Assembly (NCBI GenBank): GCA_958296055.1
Contig: CATQHS010000001.1
Location: 1,894,277 to 1,958,276, forward strand
DNA length: 64,000 nucleotides
Direction: 5' to 3'
DNA from: an uncultured Acidimicrobiales bacterium
GTDB lineage: Bacteria; Actinomycetota; Acidimicrobiia; Acidimicrobiales; Aldehydirespiratoraceae
Part shown: one piece after another, positions 33,076 through 40,917 of the stretch
How positions within the stretch are numbered: position 1 is the stretch's first letter
Layout: every line of letters begins with the position of its first letter
Program-made: the position numbers and the translations under genes
The notes under the pieces: model-generated
The model's database searches: none
The model's input: the letters and a program-made list of their open reading frames with translations, nothing else
What the model was told of the DNA's origin: nothing

Positions 33076-33717
33076 ATCCTGATCCTGTTGCGCCACGCCC
33101 GCACCCCGGCCAACGCCGAGGGCCTCTTCCAAGGCCGGGCCGACCCCTCCCTGGACGATTTCGGCCGGGGCCAGGCCGCCTTGGTCGGCCGGGCCCTGCT
33201 CCGCCGGTGGGCCGTGGACCGGGTTGTCTGCTCGCCCCGGCGGCGGGCCCTGGAGACGGTGAGCGCGGCCGGCCTGGACAGGGCCGGAGTGGCGGTGGAC
33301 GAACGCTGGCGGGAGATCGACTTCGGCTGCTACGAGGGCCGGCCCATGGAGAGCCAGTCGGGCCTGATGTCGGCCTGGGCCGCCGACGCCGCCTACACCC
33401 CGCCCGGCGGGGAGTCGCTGGCCGCCCTGCACCGCCGGGTGGGGGAGGCTCTGGCCGAGCTGGAAGAACCGGCCCGCTCGGCCAATGTGGTGGTGGTCAG
33501 CCACGCCACCCCGGTCAAATCGGCGGCGGCCCATCTGCTGGGCGGCGACGCGGCCATGATCATGCGGGCCCGGGTCGGCCTGGCCTCGGTGATCGCCTTC
33601 GAGCCGTCGGCCGCCGGGCTGGTTCTGACCGAGTTCAACTGGACGGGACCGCCCGAAGCCGGCCGAACGGCCGGGGAGCGAGCCCGGGCCGAGCCCCCGC
33701 CGCCGGGGCGGGGTTAG
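33076..33717 (+). CDS. histidine phosphatase family protein, start codon uncertain
   Basis: About 213 residues of the phosphoglycerate-mutase-like superfamily. The catalytic motif is LLRHARTPAN, near the start as usual, with the second His in VVSHATPVKSAAAHLL and acceptor residues around EIDFGCYEGR. Typical roles are dephosphorylation of sugar phosphates or RNase H-linked cobalamin enzymes. Homologues begin a few residues before LLRH. The nearest in-frame standard start is TTG 33049. The promoter spacing favours the ATC at 33076 or CTG at 33079. It is divergent from malate synthase. The C-terminal tail is Pro/Arg-rich. Confidence 0.8.
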   Translation: MLILLRHARTPANAEGLFQGRADPSLDDFGRGQAALVGRALLRRWAVDRVVCSPRRRALETVSAAGLDRAGVAVDERWREIDFGCYEGRPMESQSGLMSAWAADAAYTPPGGESLAALHRRVGEALAELEEPARSANVVVVSHATPVKSAAAHLLGGDAAMIMRARVGLASVIAFEPSAAGLVLTEFNWTGPPEAGRTAGERARAEPPPPGRG

Positions 33718-33769
33718 GCTGGCCCGCGGCTGAGACCGAGCCGAGGACGAAAGCGAGAGGTGGGCCACG

Positions 33770-34243
33770 GTGATAACGGGAATGAACCATGCCGTTCTCT
33801 ACGTACGCGACGCCGCCCGGCAGCAGCGGTTCTATTCCGAGGTGCTCGGCTTCACCACCGTGATCGACAGCCCGGGCCGCTTCGTGTTCATGCGGGCCCC
33901 GGCCTCGGCCAACCACCACGACATCGCCTTCTTCTCCATCGGCGATTCGGCCGGCCCGTCGGCCGCGGGCCGTCAGACGGTGGGCATGTACCACATCGCC
34001 TGGGAGGTGGCCACCCTCGACGAGCTGGCCGCGGTGCGGGAGCGCCTGCTGTCAGCCGGGGCGTTCGTCGGCGCCAGCGACCACGGCGCCAACAAGAGTC
34101 TCTACGCCAAGGACCCCGACGGGCTCGAGTTCGAGGTCATGTGGCTGGTCCCGAGCCGGCATTGGGGCGACGAGGAGAACGAGGCCATAATCCGGCCCCT
34201 CGACCTCGACGCCGAGCAGGCCCGGTTCGCGGCCGTCGGCTGA
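33770..34243 (+). CDS. VOC family (glyoxalase/extradiol dioxygenase-like) protein
   Basis: A 157-residue protein of two beta-alpha-beta-beta-beta modules. Candidate metal ligands are His in MNHAVLYVRD, His in MYHIAWEV and Glu in LEFEVMW. YAKDPDGLEFEV is the standard module-2 end. The GTG has GAGAGGTGG upstream. It is followed 27 bases later by the cupin gene and the hyuAB pair, so it may act on a related cyclic or dicarbonyl compound. The exact reaction cannot be told. Confidence 0.85.
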   Translation: MITGMNHAVLYVRDAARQQRFYSEVLGFTTVIDSPGRFVFMRAPASANHHDIAFFSIGDSAGPSAAGRQTVGMYHIAWEVATLDELAAVRERLLSAGAFVGASDHGANKSLYAKDPDGLEFEVMWLVPSRHWGDEENEAIIRPLDLDAEQARFAAVG

Positions 34244-34270
34244 GACCGCCCCGACCCTGAAGACCTCGCC

Positions 34271-34672
34271 ATGGCCCTCTCCGCCCAAGACCTCGCCAAC
34301 CGGTACTGCTACTTCCTCGACGACGACGCCTTCGTCGCCACGGCCCGGCCCGGGTTCCGCCGTCGGGTGGTGACCGGCGGCGACCTCCAGCTCTGCTTCT
34401 GGCGCATCGCCGGCGGAGCTTCGGGCTCGGTGCTGCATAACCACGACCACAACGAGCAGCTCGGCATCATCATGCGGGGCCAGCTCGACTTCCGCATCGG
34501 CCCCGAGGGCGAAAACGACGAGCGGATCACGCTGAGCGCGGGCGATGTGTACCTGGCCCCCCGCTCGGTGTGGCACGGCGACTCGGTGTTCATCGGCGAC
34601 GACGAATACGGCGAGTGCTGGATCCTCGACGTGTTCGCCCCCCCTCGGGCCGACCTGGCCCAAGAGGGCTGA
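34271..34672 (+). CDS. cupin-domain protein
   Basis: A 133-residue single-domain cupin. Motif 1 appears as HNHDHNEQLGIIMRGQLDFRIG with candidate metal ligands His, His and Glu-like positions. Motif 2 is around GDVYLAPRSVWHGDS with a His. It lies 2 bases before hyuA and is probably in the same operon. Small cupins with HyuA/HyuB are common in amide-degradation clusters; they may be isomerases or dioxygenases. Function unassigned. Confidence 0.82.
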   Translation: MALSAQDLANRYCYFLDDDAFVATARPGFRRRVVTGGDLQLCFWRIAGGASGSVLHNHDHNEQLGIIMRGQLDFRIGPEGENDERITLSAGDVYLAPRSVWHGDSVFIGDDEYGECWILDVFAPPRADLAQEG

Positions 34673-34674
34673 GG

Positions 34675-36759
34675 ATGGCCGACTGGCGGCTGGCCGTCGA
34701 CATCGGGGGGACCTTCACCGACGTGGTGCTCCTCGACGCCGCCACCGGCCGAGTGGCGGTGGACAAGACCCTCACCACCCCCGCCGCGCCCCTGGAGGGG
34801 GTCCGCGCTGGGCTGACCGGGCTGCTGGCCAAAGCCGGTGTGGCCCCGGCCGAGATCGAAGCCCCCATCGTCCATGCCACCACCCTGGTCACCAACGCCC
34901 TGATCACCGGGGACATCGGCCGGGCCGGCCTGGTCGTCACCACCGGGTTCGCCGACACCCTGCTGATCCGCGACGAGCACCGCTACGACATGTACGACCT
35001 CCAGATCGAGTTCCCCGACCCGCCCGTGCCCCGGGACCGCACCTTCGAGATCGACGAGCGCACCACCGCGGCGGGCGAAGTGGTGGCCGCCCCGGCCCCG
35101 GAGGACCTGGACGCGCTGGCCGGGCGGCTGGAGCGGGCCGGGGTGGAGTCGGTGGCGGTGTGTCTGCTCAACTCCTACGTCAACCCGGCCAATGAGCAGG
35201 CGGTGGCGGCCCGCCTGAGCCGGGCCCTGAGCGTGCCGGTGTGCATCTCGGCGGAGATCTCGCCCCAGATCCGCGAGTACCCCCGCATGATCACCGCGGC
35301 CTGCAACGCCGCGGCCATGCCGGTGATCGGCCCCTACCTGGACGAGCTCCAGGGGTGGCTGGCGGCCGAGGGCTTCGGCGGGTCGGTGCTGATGATGCTG
35401 TCCAACGGGGGGGTGGTGGCGGCCGACGATGCGGCCCGCGGCCCCATCCGGCTGGTGGAGTCGGGCCCGGCCGCCGGGGCGCTGGCCGGCGCCTGGTTCG
35501 CGGCCCGCCTGGGGGAGGACCGGCTGCTGTCCTTCGACATGGGGGGCACCACCGCCAAGGCCTGCCTGATCGAAGGAGGCGAGCCCTCCCTGGTCAACAC
35601 CTTCGAGGTGGCCCGGATCTACCGATTCAAGAAAGGTTCGGGGTTCCCGGTGTCGGTGCCGTCGGTGGATCTGGTGGAGATCGGCGCGGGCGGCGGCTCG
35701 CTGGCCCACCTCGACCAGTTCGGCCTGCTCAAGGTGGGGCCGGAGTCGGCCGGGGCCGACCCGGGCCCGGCCTCCTACGGGCTGGGCGGCGAGATGGCCG
35801 CGGTGACCGACGCCGACGTGGTGCTGGGCCTGCTCGACCCGGCTGCCTTCCTGGGCGGCGACATGCCCCTCGACGCCTCCTTGGCCTCGGCGGCCATGTC
35901 GGAGCTGGCCCGGGGCTTGGGCTTGCCCGAGATCGACACCGCGGCCGGGATCCACGAGGTGGTCAACCAGAACATGGCCGCCGCCGCCCGGATGCACGGC
36001 GTCGAGCAGGGGATTGATCTGCGGGGGGTGACGGTGATCGCCTTCGGCGGGGCCGGCCCGGTCCACGCCTGCGGGGTGGCCGAGTTGCTGGAGAGCGACC
36101 GGGTGATCTTCCCGGTCAACGCCAGCGTGCTCTCCGCGTTCGGGACCTTGGTCTCGCCGGTGCGCATCGACTTGGCCCGGTCCATGCCCCGACGCCTCGA
36201 CTCCGTCGACGCCGCCGAGCGGGACGCCCTGCTGGGCGAGCTGCGCGACGAGGGCCGCCGGGTTCTCTCTTCGGCCGGCGCCGCCCCCGGCGAAGTGCGC
36301 TTCCGGTACGGGCTCGACGCCCGCTACCTGGGCCAGGGCAACGAGATCACGCTGTGGGTGGGGGAGGGCGAGTCGTGGCCGGCCTCCGTCTCCGAGGTCG
36401 CCGACCGGTTCGAGGCCGAATACCGGCTCATCTACGGCATGGCCATACCCGATGTGGGCGTCGAGGTGGTCACCTGGCGGCTGTCGGCCTACACCGACAA
36501 GCCCGACGTGGAGCCCGACCTGCGCACCGCGGCCGGCTCCGGGCCGCCGGAGGCCCGAGGAACCCGGGCAGTGGTGTTCGACCGGGGGGCCGACCCGGTC
36601 CCGACCCCGGTGTACTCGCGGAACGCTCTCACCGCCGGGGCCCGGCTGGCCGGACCGGCCGTGGTGGAGGAGCGGGAGACCACCACCGTGATCCGGCCGG
36701 GCTGGACGGCCGAGGTGGCCTCCGACGGGAGCATCATCGCCTCCCGGTTCGCAGCCTGA
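34675..36759 (+). CDS. hyuA: hydantoinase/oxoprolinase family protein, subunit A
   Basis: A 694-residue ATP-binding subunit. The N-terminal DIGGTFTDVVLLD is the phosphate-binding motif. The second ASKHA phosphate loop is FDMGGTTAKACLI near residue 286, and later FGGAGPVHACGVAELL. It pairs with HyuB to open cyclic amides such as hydantoins or 5-oxoproline with ATP, or to carboxylate ketones in the acetone carboxylase branch. No small gamma subunit is seen, which favours hydantoinase/oxoprolinase. The start ATG is 2 bases after the cupin stop. Confidence 0.92.
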   Translation: MADWRLAVDIGGTFTDVVLLDAATGRVAVDKTLTTPAAPLEGVRAGLTGLLAKAGVAPAEIEAPIVHATTLVTNALITGDIGRAGLVVTTGFADTLLIRDEHRYDMYDLQIEFPDPPVPRDRTFEIDERTTAAGEVVAAPAPEDLDALAGRLERAGVESVAVCLLNSYVNPANEQAVAARLSRALSVPVCISAEISPQIREYPRMITAACNAAAMPVIGPYLDELQGWLAAEGFGGSVLMMLSNGGVVAADDAARGPIRLVESGPAAGALAGAWFAARLGEDRLLSFDMGGTTAKACLIEGGEPSLVNTFEVARIYRFKKGSGFPVSVPSVDLVEIGAGGGSLAHLDQFGLLKVGPESAGADPGPASYGLGGEMAAVTDADVVLGLLDPAAFLGGDMPLDASLASAAMSELARGLGLPEIDTAAGIHEVVNQNMAAAARMHGVEQGIDLRGVTVIAFGGAGPVHACGVAELLESDRVIFPVNASVLSAFGTLVSPVRIDLARSMPRRLDSVDAAERDALLGELRDEGRRVLSSAGAAPGEVRFRYGLDARYLGQGNEITLWVGEGESWPASVSEVADRFEAEYRLIYGMAIPDVGVEVVTWRLSAYTDKPDVEPDLRTAAGSGPPEARGTRAVVFDRGADPVPTPVYSRNALTAGARLAGPAVVEERETTTVIRPGWTAEVASDGSIIASRFAA

Positions 36760-36773
36760 GCCAGGAGGACGAC

Positions 36774-36827
36774 ATGGCCGACATGACCGACCGCTGGCCG
36801 CCGACCGAGGGAGGCGCACCCCAATGA
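36774..36827 (+). CDS. 17-codon minicistron between hyuA and hyuB
   Basis: AGGAGG at about 36763-36768 precedes an ATG opening a 17-residue reading frame (MADMTDRWPPTEGGAPQ). Its TGA overlaps the hyuB ATG as ATGA. The hyuB ribosome binding site (GAGGGAGG) lies inside it. It includes an internal copy of ATGACCGACCGC, the same 12 bases that begin hyuB. It may serve translational coupling, or be a relic of a partial duplication of the hyuB start. Confidence 0.4.
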   Translation: MADMTDRWPPTEGGAPQ

Positions 36828-38485
36828 CCGACCGCCGGTTCGACCCCATCGAGCTCGAGATCCTGTGGCAGTCGCTGATCGCCACGGTGAGCGAGCAGGC
36901 TCGGGCCTTGCAGCGCACCGCCTTCAGCCCCATCGTGCGGGAGGCCGGCGACTTGGCCAACGCCATGTTCGACCGCCGGGGCCGCATGGTGGCCCAGGCC
37001 GTCACCGGCACCCCTGGCCACATCAACAGCCTGGCCATCGGCGCGGCCAAGATGCTCGAGGAGTACCCGGTGGACGAGCTCGAGCCCGGGGACGTGCTGA
37101 TCACCAACGACCCCTACAAGACGGCCGGGCAGCTCCTCGACGTCACCGTGCTGGTGCCGGCCTGGCGGGCCTCGGCCGACGGATCGCCCCGGCTGATCGC
37201 CTTGTTCGGGTCCACCATCCACCACACCGACGTCGGCGGCTACGGCATCGGGGCCGGGGGCCGGGACTGCTTCGAGGAAGGCCTGTGGATTCCCATCTGC
37301 AAGCTGATGCGAGCTGGCGAGCGCAACGCCGACGTCTGGCGCTTCATCCTGTCCAACGTCCGCCAGCCCGACCACATGGCCGGTGACCTGCACGCCCAGA
37401 TGGCCTCGGGCGAGGTGGGGGCCCAGCGGCTGGCCGCCCTGTGCGACGCCTACGGCCTGGCCGACATAGAGGCTCTGGCCGATGAGATCATCGACCGCTC
37501 CGAGGCCGCGGTGCGGGCCGACATCGCCGCCCTGGAACCCGGTGTCCACCGGGCCTCCGCCGTGCTCGACCTGGCCGACGGGAGCCGCATCGACGTGGTC
37601 TGCTCGCTGGAGGTCGATCCCGCCTCCGGCGAGATCACCGTCGACTACGACGGGTCGAGCGAGGCCAGCGAGTGGGGCATCAACGTGGTGAAGAACTACA
37701 CCCATGCCTACACCACCTTCACGGTGCGCTCGGTGCTCAACCCCGAGATCCCCAACAACCACGGCAGCCTGGCCCCGATCAAGGTGAAGGCCCCGGAAGG
37801 GTCGGTCCTCAACGCGGTGTGCCCTCAGCCGGGCACGGCCCGCCACGTGGTGGGGATGTTCTTGCCCAACGCTCTGCTCAAGGCCTTGGCCCAAGTCAAG
37901 CCCGACGCGGTGATGGCCGAAGGAGCGGGAGCGGTGTGGACCATGCAGGTCAACGGCCACCACGACGACGGCAGCCCCTTCATCACCGCCATGTTCACCT
38001 ACGCGGGCGGGGTGGGGGCCCGCTCGGCCAAGCCGGGCCTGGATGCCTGCTCCTACCCCACCGGCGTCTCGGCCGTGCCCTTGGAGGTGGTGGAGGCGTC
38101 GGCCCCGGTGCGGTTCCGGCAGAAGTCGCTGCGGCCCGATTCGGGCGGAGCCGGGGCCCAGCCCGGCGGCTTGGGCCAGGTCATCGAGTTCGAGGTGGCC
38201 ACGGCCAAGCCCTGGCAGCTCAACGCGGTGACCAGCCGGCTGACCGAGGCCCCCCAAGGGGTGTTCGGCGGCGAGCCAGGCCGGGCCGGGTCGTTCCAGG
38301 TGAACGGCGAGCCGGTCACCACCCAGACCCGCATCACCCTCCAGCCCGGCGACGTGGTGAAGCTGGAGCTGCCCGGCGGCGGCGGCTACGGCCCCGCCGA
38401 CGGCGGCGATGCGGCCGCGGGGGCTGAGAGCGCCGGGGTTCCGGCCGGGGTTGGGGCGGCGGTGCCAGGGGGCCTCCCGGACTAA
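36824..38485 (+). CDS. hyuB: hydantoinase/oxoprolinase family protein, subunit B
   Basis: A 553-residue partner of HyuA. Family signatures are DPIELEILWQSLIATVSEQARALQRTAFSPIVREAGDLANAMFD, ITNDPYKTAGQLLDV and FGSTIHHTDVGGYGIG, with conserved His/Asp pairs for metal binding. KNYTHAYTTFTVRS and the C-terminal LPGGGGYGP are also present. After that glycine-rich end there is an Ala/Gly-rich tail of about 25 residues. It ends with TAATG, overlapping the start of the acyl-CoA ligase gene. Confidence 0.92.
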   Translation: MTDRRFDPIELEILWQSLIATVSEQARALQRTAFSPIVREAGDLANAMFDRRGRMVAQAVTGTPGHINSLAIGAAKMLEEYPVDELEPGDVLITNDPYKTAGQLLDVTVLVPAWRASADGSPRLIALFGSTIHHTDVGGYGIGAGGRDCFEEGLWIPICKLMRAGERNADVWRFILSNVRQPDHMAGDLHAQMASGEVGAQRLAALCDAYGLADIEALADEIIDRSEAAVRADIAALEPGVHRASAVLDLADGSRIDVVCSLEVDPASGEITVDYDGSSEASEWGINVVKNYTHAYTTFTVRSVLNPEIPNNHGSLAPIKVKAPEGSVLNAVCPQPGTARHVVGMFLPNALLKALAQVKPDAVMAEGAGAVWTMQVNGHHDDGSPFITAMFTYAGGVGARSAKPGLDACSYPTGVSAVPLEVVEASAPVRFRQKSLRPDSGGAGAQPGGLGQVIEFEVATAKPWQLNAVTSRLTEAPQGVFGGEPGRAGSFQVNGEPVTTQTRITLQPGDVVKLELPGGGGYGPADGGDAAAGAESAGVPAGVGAAVPGGLPD

Positions 38486-40005
38486 TGGGCTTCACCGGCC
38501 CGGTCGCCTTCTCCTCGGTGTGGGAGCGGGCCGTCGAGGCCCGGCCCGACGAAACCTTCCTGATCTTCGAGACCCCGGACGGCGCCGCAGCCGGATGGAC
38601 CTACGCCGACTTCGACCGCGATGTGGGCCGGGTGGCCGGCACCCTGGCCGCGGCCGGGGCCGAGCCGGGATCGGCGGTGCATCTGGCCCTGGCCAACTCG
38701 CCGGCCTTCGTGGCCGTGTGGCTGGCCGCGGTCCGCATGGGGGCGTGGATCGTCCCGTCGGACCCGATGGGCCAGGCCCCCGAGCTGGCCGGCCACCTCG
38801 AGCGGACCCGGCCGGCGCTGGGGGTGTGCGCGGCCGCCCGGGCCGATGTCTACCGGGCCGCCTGCGGGGACTTGGCCGTGATCGAGGTGGACGAGGCCGA
38901 CCCGACCCTGGCCCCGTTCACCGCCGCACCGCCCGCCGGCTACCCCGCCGTCGGGCTGCGGGACCGGGCCGCGGTGATGTTCACCTCGGGCACCACCGGA
39001 CGGCCCAAGGGGGTGGAGGTCACCCAGGCCAACTACGCCTTCGCGGGCGAGGCCATGGCCGTCGCCGCCGGGCTGGCGCCCGATGACCGCCAGCTCGTGG
39101 TGTTGCCCATGTTCCACGCCAACGCCCAGTACTACTCCTTCGCCTCGGCCATCTGGGCCGGGGCCTCGGTGGCGCTGATGCCCGCCTTCTCGGCCAGCCG
39201 CTTCCTGGCTCAGGCCGCCCGGCACTCCGCCACCTGCGCCAGCCTGTTCGCCGCCCCCATCCGCATGATCCTGGCCCGGGGCGGCCCGGTCGAGGGCCTG
39301 GAGCTGCGCCACTGCTGGTACGCCCAGAACATCTCAGCCGACCAGTACGAGACGGTGTCCGACTGGTTCGGCTGCCGGCCCCGCCAGCTCTACGGCATGA
39401 CCGAGACCATCCCCGCCGTGCTCACCGAACCGGCCGCCGACCCCGACCCGGCGTCGATGGGCCAAGCCACGCCGGGCTGCGCGGTGGACGTGCAGGACGC
39501 CGACGGAGCCTCAGTCGAGGCCGGCCAGGTGGGCGAGGTGGTGGTGGGGGGCGAGCCGGGCCTGACCCTGTTCGCCGGCTACCTCGACGACCCGGCCACC
39601 ACCTCGGCCAGCTTCCGGGACGGCTGGTTCCGCACCGGGGACCGAGCCGTCCGGGATGCCTCCGGCCGTCACTACTTCGACGGCCGCCACTCCGACGTGT
39701 TGAAGGTGGCAGGGGAGAACGTGTCGATCGTCGAGGTCGAGGGCGTCCTGGCCGCCCACGCCCGGGTGCTGGAAGCAGCGGTGGTGGGCCGCCCGGACCC
39801 GATCCGAGACGAGGTGCCGGTCGCTTTCGTGGTGGCCGCCGACCCGCCCGACCCGCCCACCCCGGCCGAGCTGGCGGCCTGGTGTGCCGCCCGCTTGGCC
39901 AAGGCCAAGCGGCCCGCGGCCATCACCCTGATCGACGAGTTACCCCGCACCAGCGTCGGCAAGATCCGCAAATACCTCCTAGTCGACCAAGCCCGCCTCC
40001 CCTAA
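38485..40005 (+). CDS. AMP-forming acyl-CoA ligase (CaiC/FadD-like)
   Basis: A 506-residue ANL-superfamily enzyme that activates a carboxylic acid with ATP and CoA. The P-loop-like motif is MFTSGTTGRPKGVEVT (about residues 166-181), then YGMTET, GYLDDP, DGWFRTGD and the catalytic Lys in RTSVGKIRKY near the C-terminus. The overlap with hyuB places it in the same operon, so it probably activates the ring-opened acid made by HyuAB. The acid itself cannot be read from sequence. Confidence 0.92.
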   Translation: MGFTGPVAFSSVWERAVEARPDETFLIFETPDGAAAGWTYADFDRDVGRVAGTLAAAGAEPGSAVHLALANSPAFVAVWLAAVRMGAWIVPSDPMGQAPELAGHLERTRPALGVCAAARADVYRAACGDLAVIEVDEADPTLAPFTAAPPAGYPAVGLRDRAAVMFTSGTTGRPKGVEVTQANYAFAGEAMAVAAGLAPDDRQLVVLPMFHANAQYYSFASAIWAGASVALMPAFSASRFLAQAARHSATCASLFAAPIRMILARGGPVEGLELRHCWYAQNISADQYETVSDWFGCRPRQLYGMTETIPAVLTEPAADPDPASMGQATPGCAVDVQDADGASVEAGQVGEVVVGGEPGLTLFAGYLDDPATTSASFRDGWFRTGDRAVRDASGRHYFDGRHSDVLKVAGENVSIVEVEGVLAAHARVLEAAVVGRPDPIRDEVPVAFVVAADPPDPPTPAELAAWCAARLAKAKRPAAITLIDELPRTSVGKIRKYLLVDQARLP

Positions 40006-40022
40006 GACTCCCCCCAAAATGG

Positions 40023-40664
40023 TCAGGGAGACCAAACCTCGACGATGGCGTCGGTTGAGGTGACGGTGGCCAGCAGCGAGATGGTGTTGCGCATGACCGC
40101 TCGTCCGTAGTCGACCGGCAGCCCGACCACAGCGTCGTCGGGCACGACTGCCTGGTAGCCGAGGTCCACCGCCGAGAGGACCAGCCCGGCGATCCCGACG
40201 TTCAGCGACACCCCCACGGCCACCACCGTGGTGACCCCGCAGTTGCGCAACACCTGGTCCAAGGCGGTGGACGTGAACGGGGTCAGCCCGTGGAGGCGGG
40301 AGATCACGATGTCGGCGGGGGCGGCTTCGAGCTCACCGACAAGCTCGGCGCCCGGTGCCCCGGCGGCCAGGGCCTCGGAGTTGTGGTCCAAGGCGACGGC
40401 CAGCAGCTTGCAGTTGCGGGCCGACCCGGCCCCATCGGCCCGGAATTGCGCCGTGCAGTGCACGACCCGGGCTCCGGCCGTCCGGGCCGCTCGGCAGATT
40501 CGGGCCGCGTTGGCCACCGTCTGGGTTTCGGCTGCGGCCTCGGCCAGCCCGCCCATGGTGGCCAGATCCCCCACCACCGCCCGCTGCAGCTCCATGGTGA
40601 GCACCGCGGTGCGGGTAGGGTCGAGCAGATCGCTTAGACCGGCCCCGGCTCGCTCCCCGCTCAT
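40023..40664 (-). CDS. isochorismatase-fold protein, catalytic triad apparently lost
   Basis: About 213 residues from the ATG at 40664. The cysteine-hydrolase fold is recognisable: VLTMELQRAVVGD at the first strand, RVVHCTAQFR, a VISRLHGLTPFTSTALDQVLRNCG helix and VVAVGVSLNVGIAGLVLSAVDLGY. In active members the first strand ends in a catalytic Asp (IDMQ), the middle segment carries a catalytic Lys and the nucleophilic Cys sits in GVxTxxCV. Here these read as Glu, Arg and Gly. It is therefore probably not an amidase. Its promoter faces that of a small membrane protein. The 17-bp gap to the ligase gene is convergent. Confidence 0.78.
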   Translation of the reverse strand: MSGERAGAGLSDLLDPTRTAVLTMELQRAVVGDLATMGGLAEAAAETQTVANAARICRAARTAGARVVHCTAQFRADGAGSARNCKLLAVALDHNSEALAAGAPGAELVGELEAAPADIVISRLHGLTPFTSTALDQVLRNCGVTTVVAVGVSLNVGIAGLVLSAVDLGYQAVVPDDAVVGLPVDYGRAVMRNTISLLATVTSTDAIVEVWSP

Positions 40665-40671
40665 GGCCGTT

Positions 40672-40681
40672 GGTCTAGACT
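40672..40681. promoter_or_regulatory. overlapping divergent -10 elements around TCTAGA
   Basis: On the plus strand TAGACT (40676-40681) ends 6 bases before the ATG at 40688. On the minus strand TAGACC (40677-40672) ends 7 bases before the ATG at 40664. The two -10 hexamers overlap in the palindrome TCTAGA, and both genes would be leaderless, so only one polymerase could open this site at a time. Confidence 0.5.
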
Positions 40682-40687
40682 GCCCGG

Positions 40688-40879
40688 ATGGCCGGCGCAA
40701 TCGCCATGGTGATCCTGCTGGTGATCGTGTTCCCGGTGCTTGTCATCCTGTCCGGTGCCGTCGTGGCCGCGCTGCTGGGGCATTTCTTGAGAACCAGCGT
40801 CGATGAGGCCAACGTCGACGCCGACGGCGCCCCCAACGAGCACCTCGCCCTCTCCCGGTCCGGGCGACCTCAGAACTGA
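40688..40879 (+). CDS. small single-pass membrane protein
   Basis: A 63-residue protein with one strongly hydrophobic helix (IAMVILLVIVFPVLVILSGAVVAALLG) and a short acidic tail (SVDEANVDADGAPNE). Short proteins with this helix and an RxxVDE tail occur widely in actinobacteria; no function is known to me. Leaderless ATG, divergent from the isochorismatase-like gene and convergent with the Fe-S/molybdopterin fusion gene. Confidence 0.65.
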   Translation: MAGAIAMVILLVIVFPVLVILSGAVVAALLGHFLRTSVDEANVDADGAPNEHLALSRSGRPQN

Positions 40880-40917
40880 CGACCCCAGCGGCCGGTACGG
40901 GCCTGTCTGGTCCGGTC

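Noticed and set aside
34309-37107. 932-codon minus-strand open frame across cupin, hyuA and hyuB
   Set aside because: Shadow of hyuA/hyuB; His/Gly/Arg-rich translation without domains.
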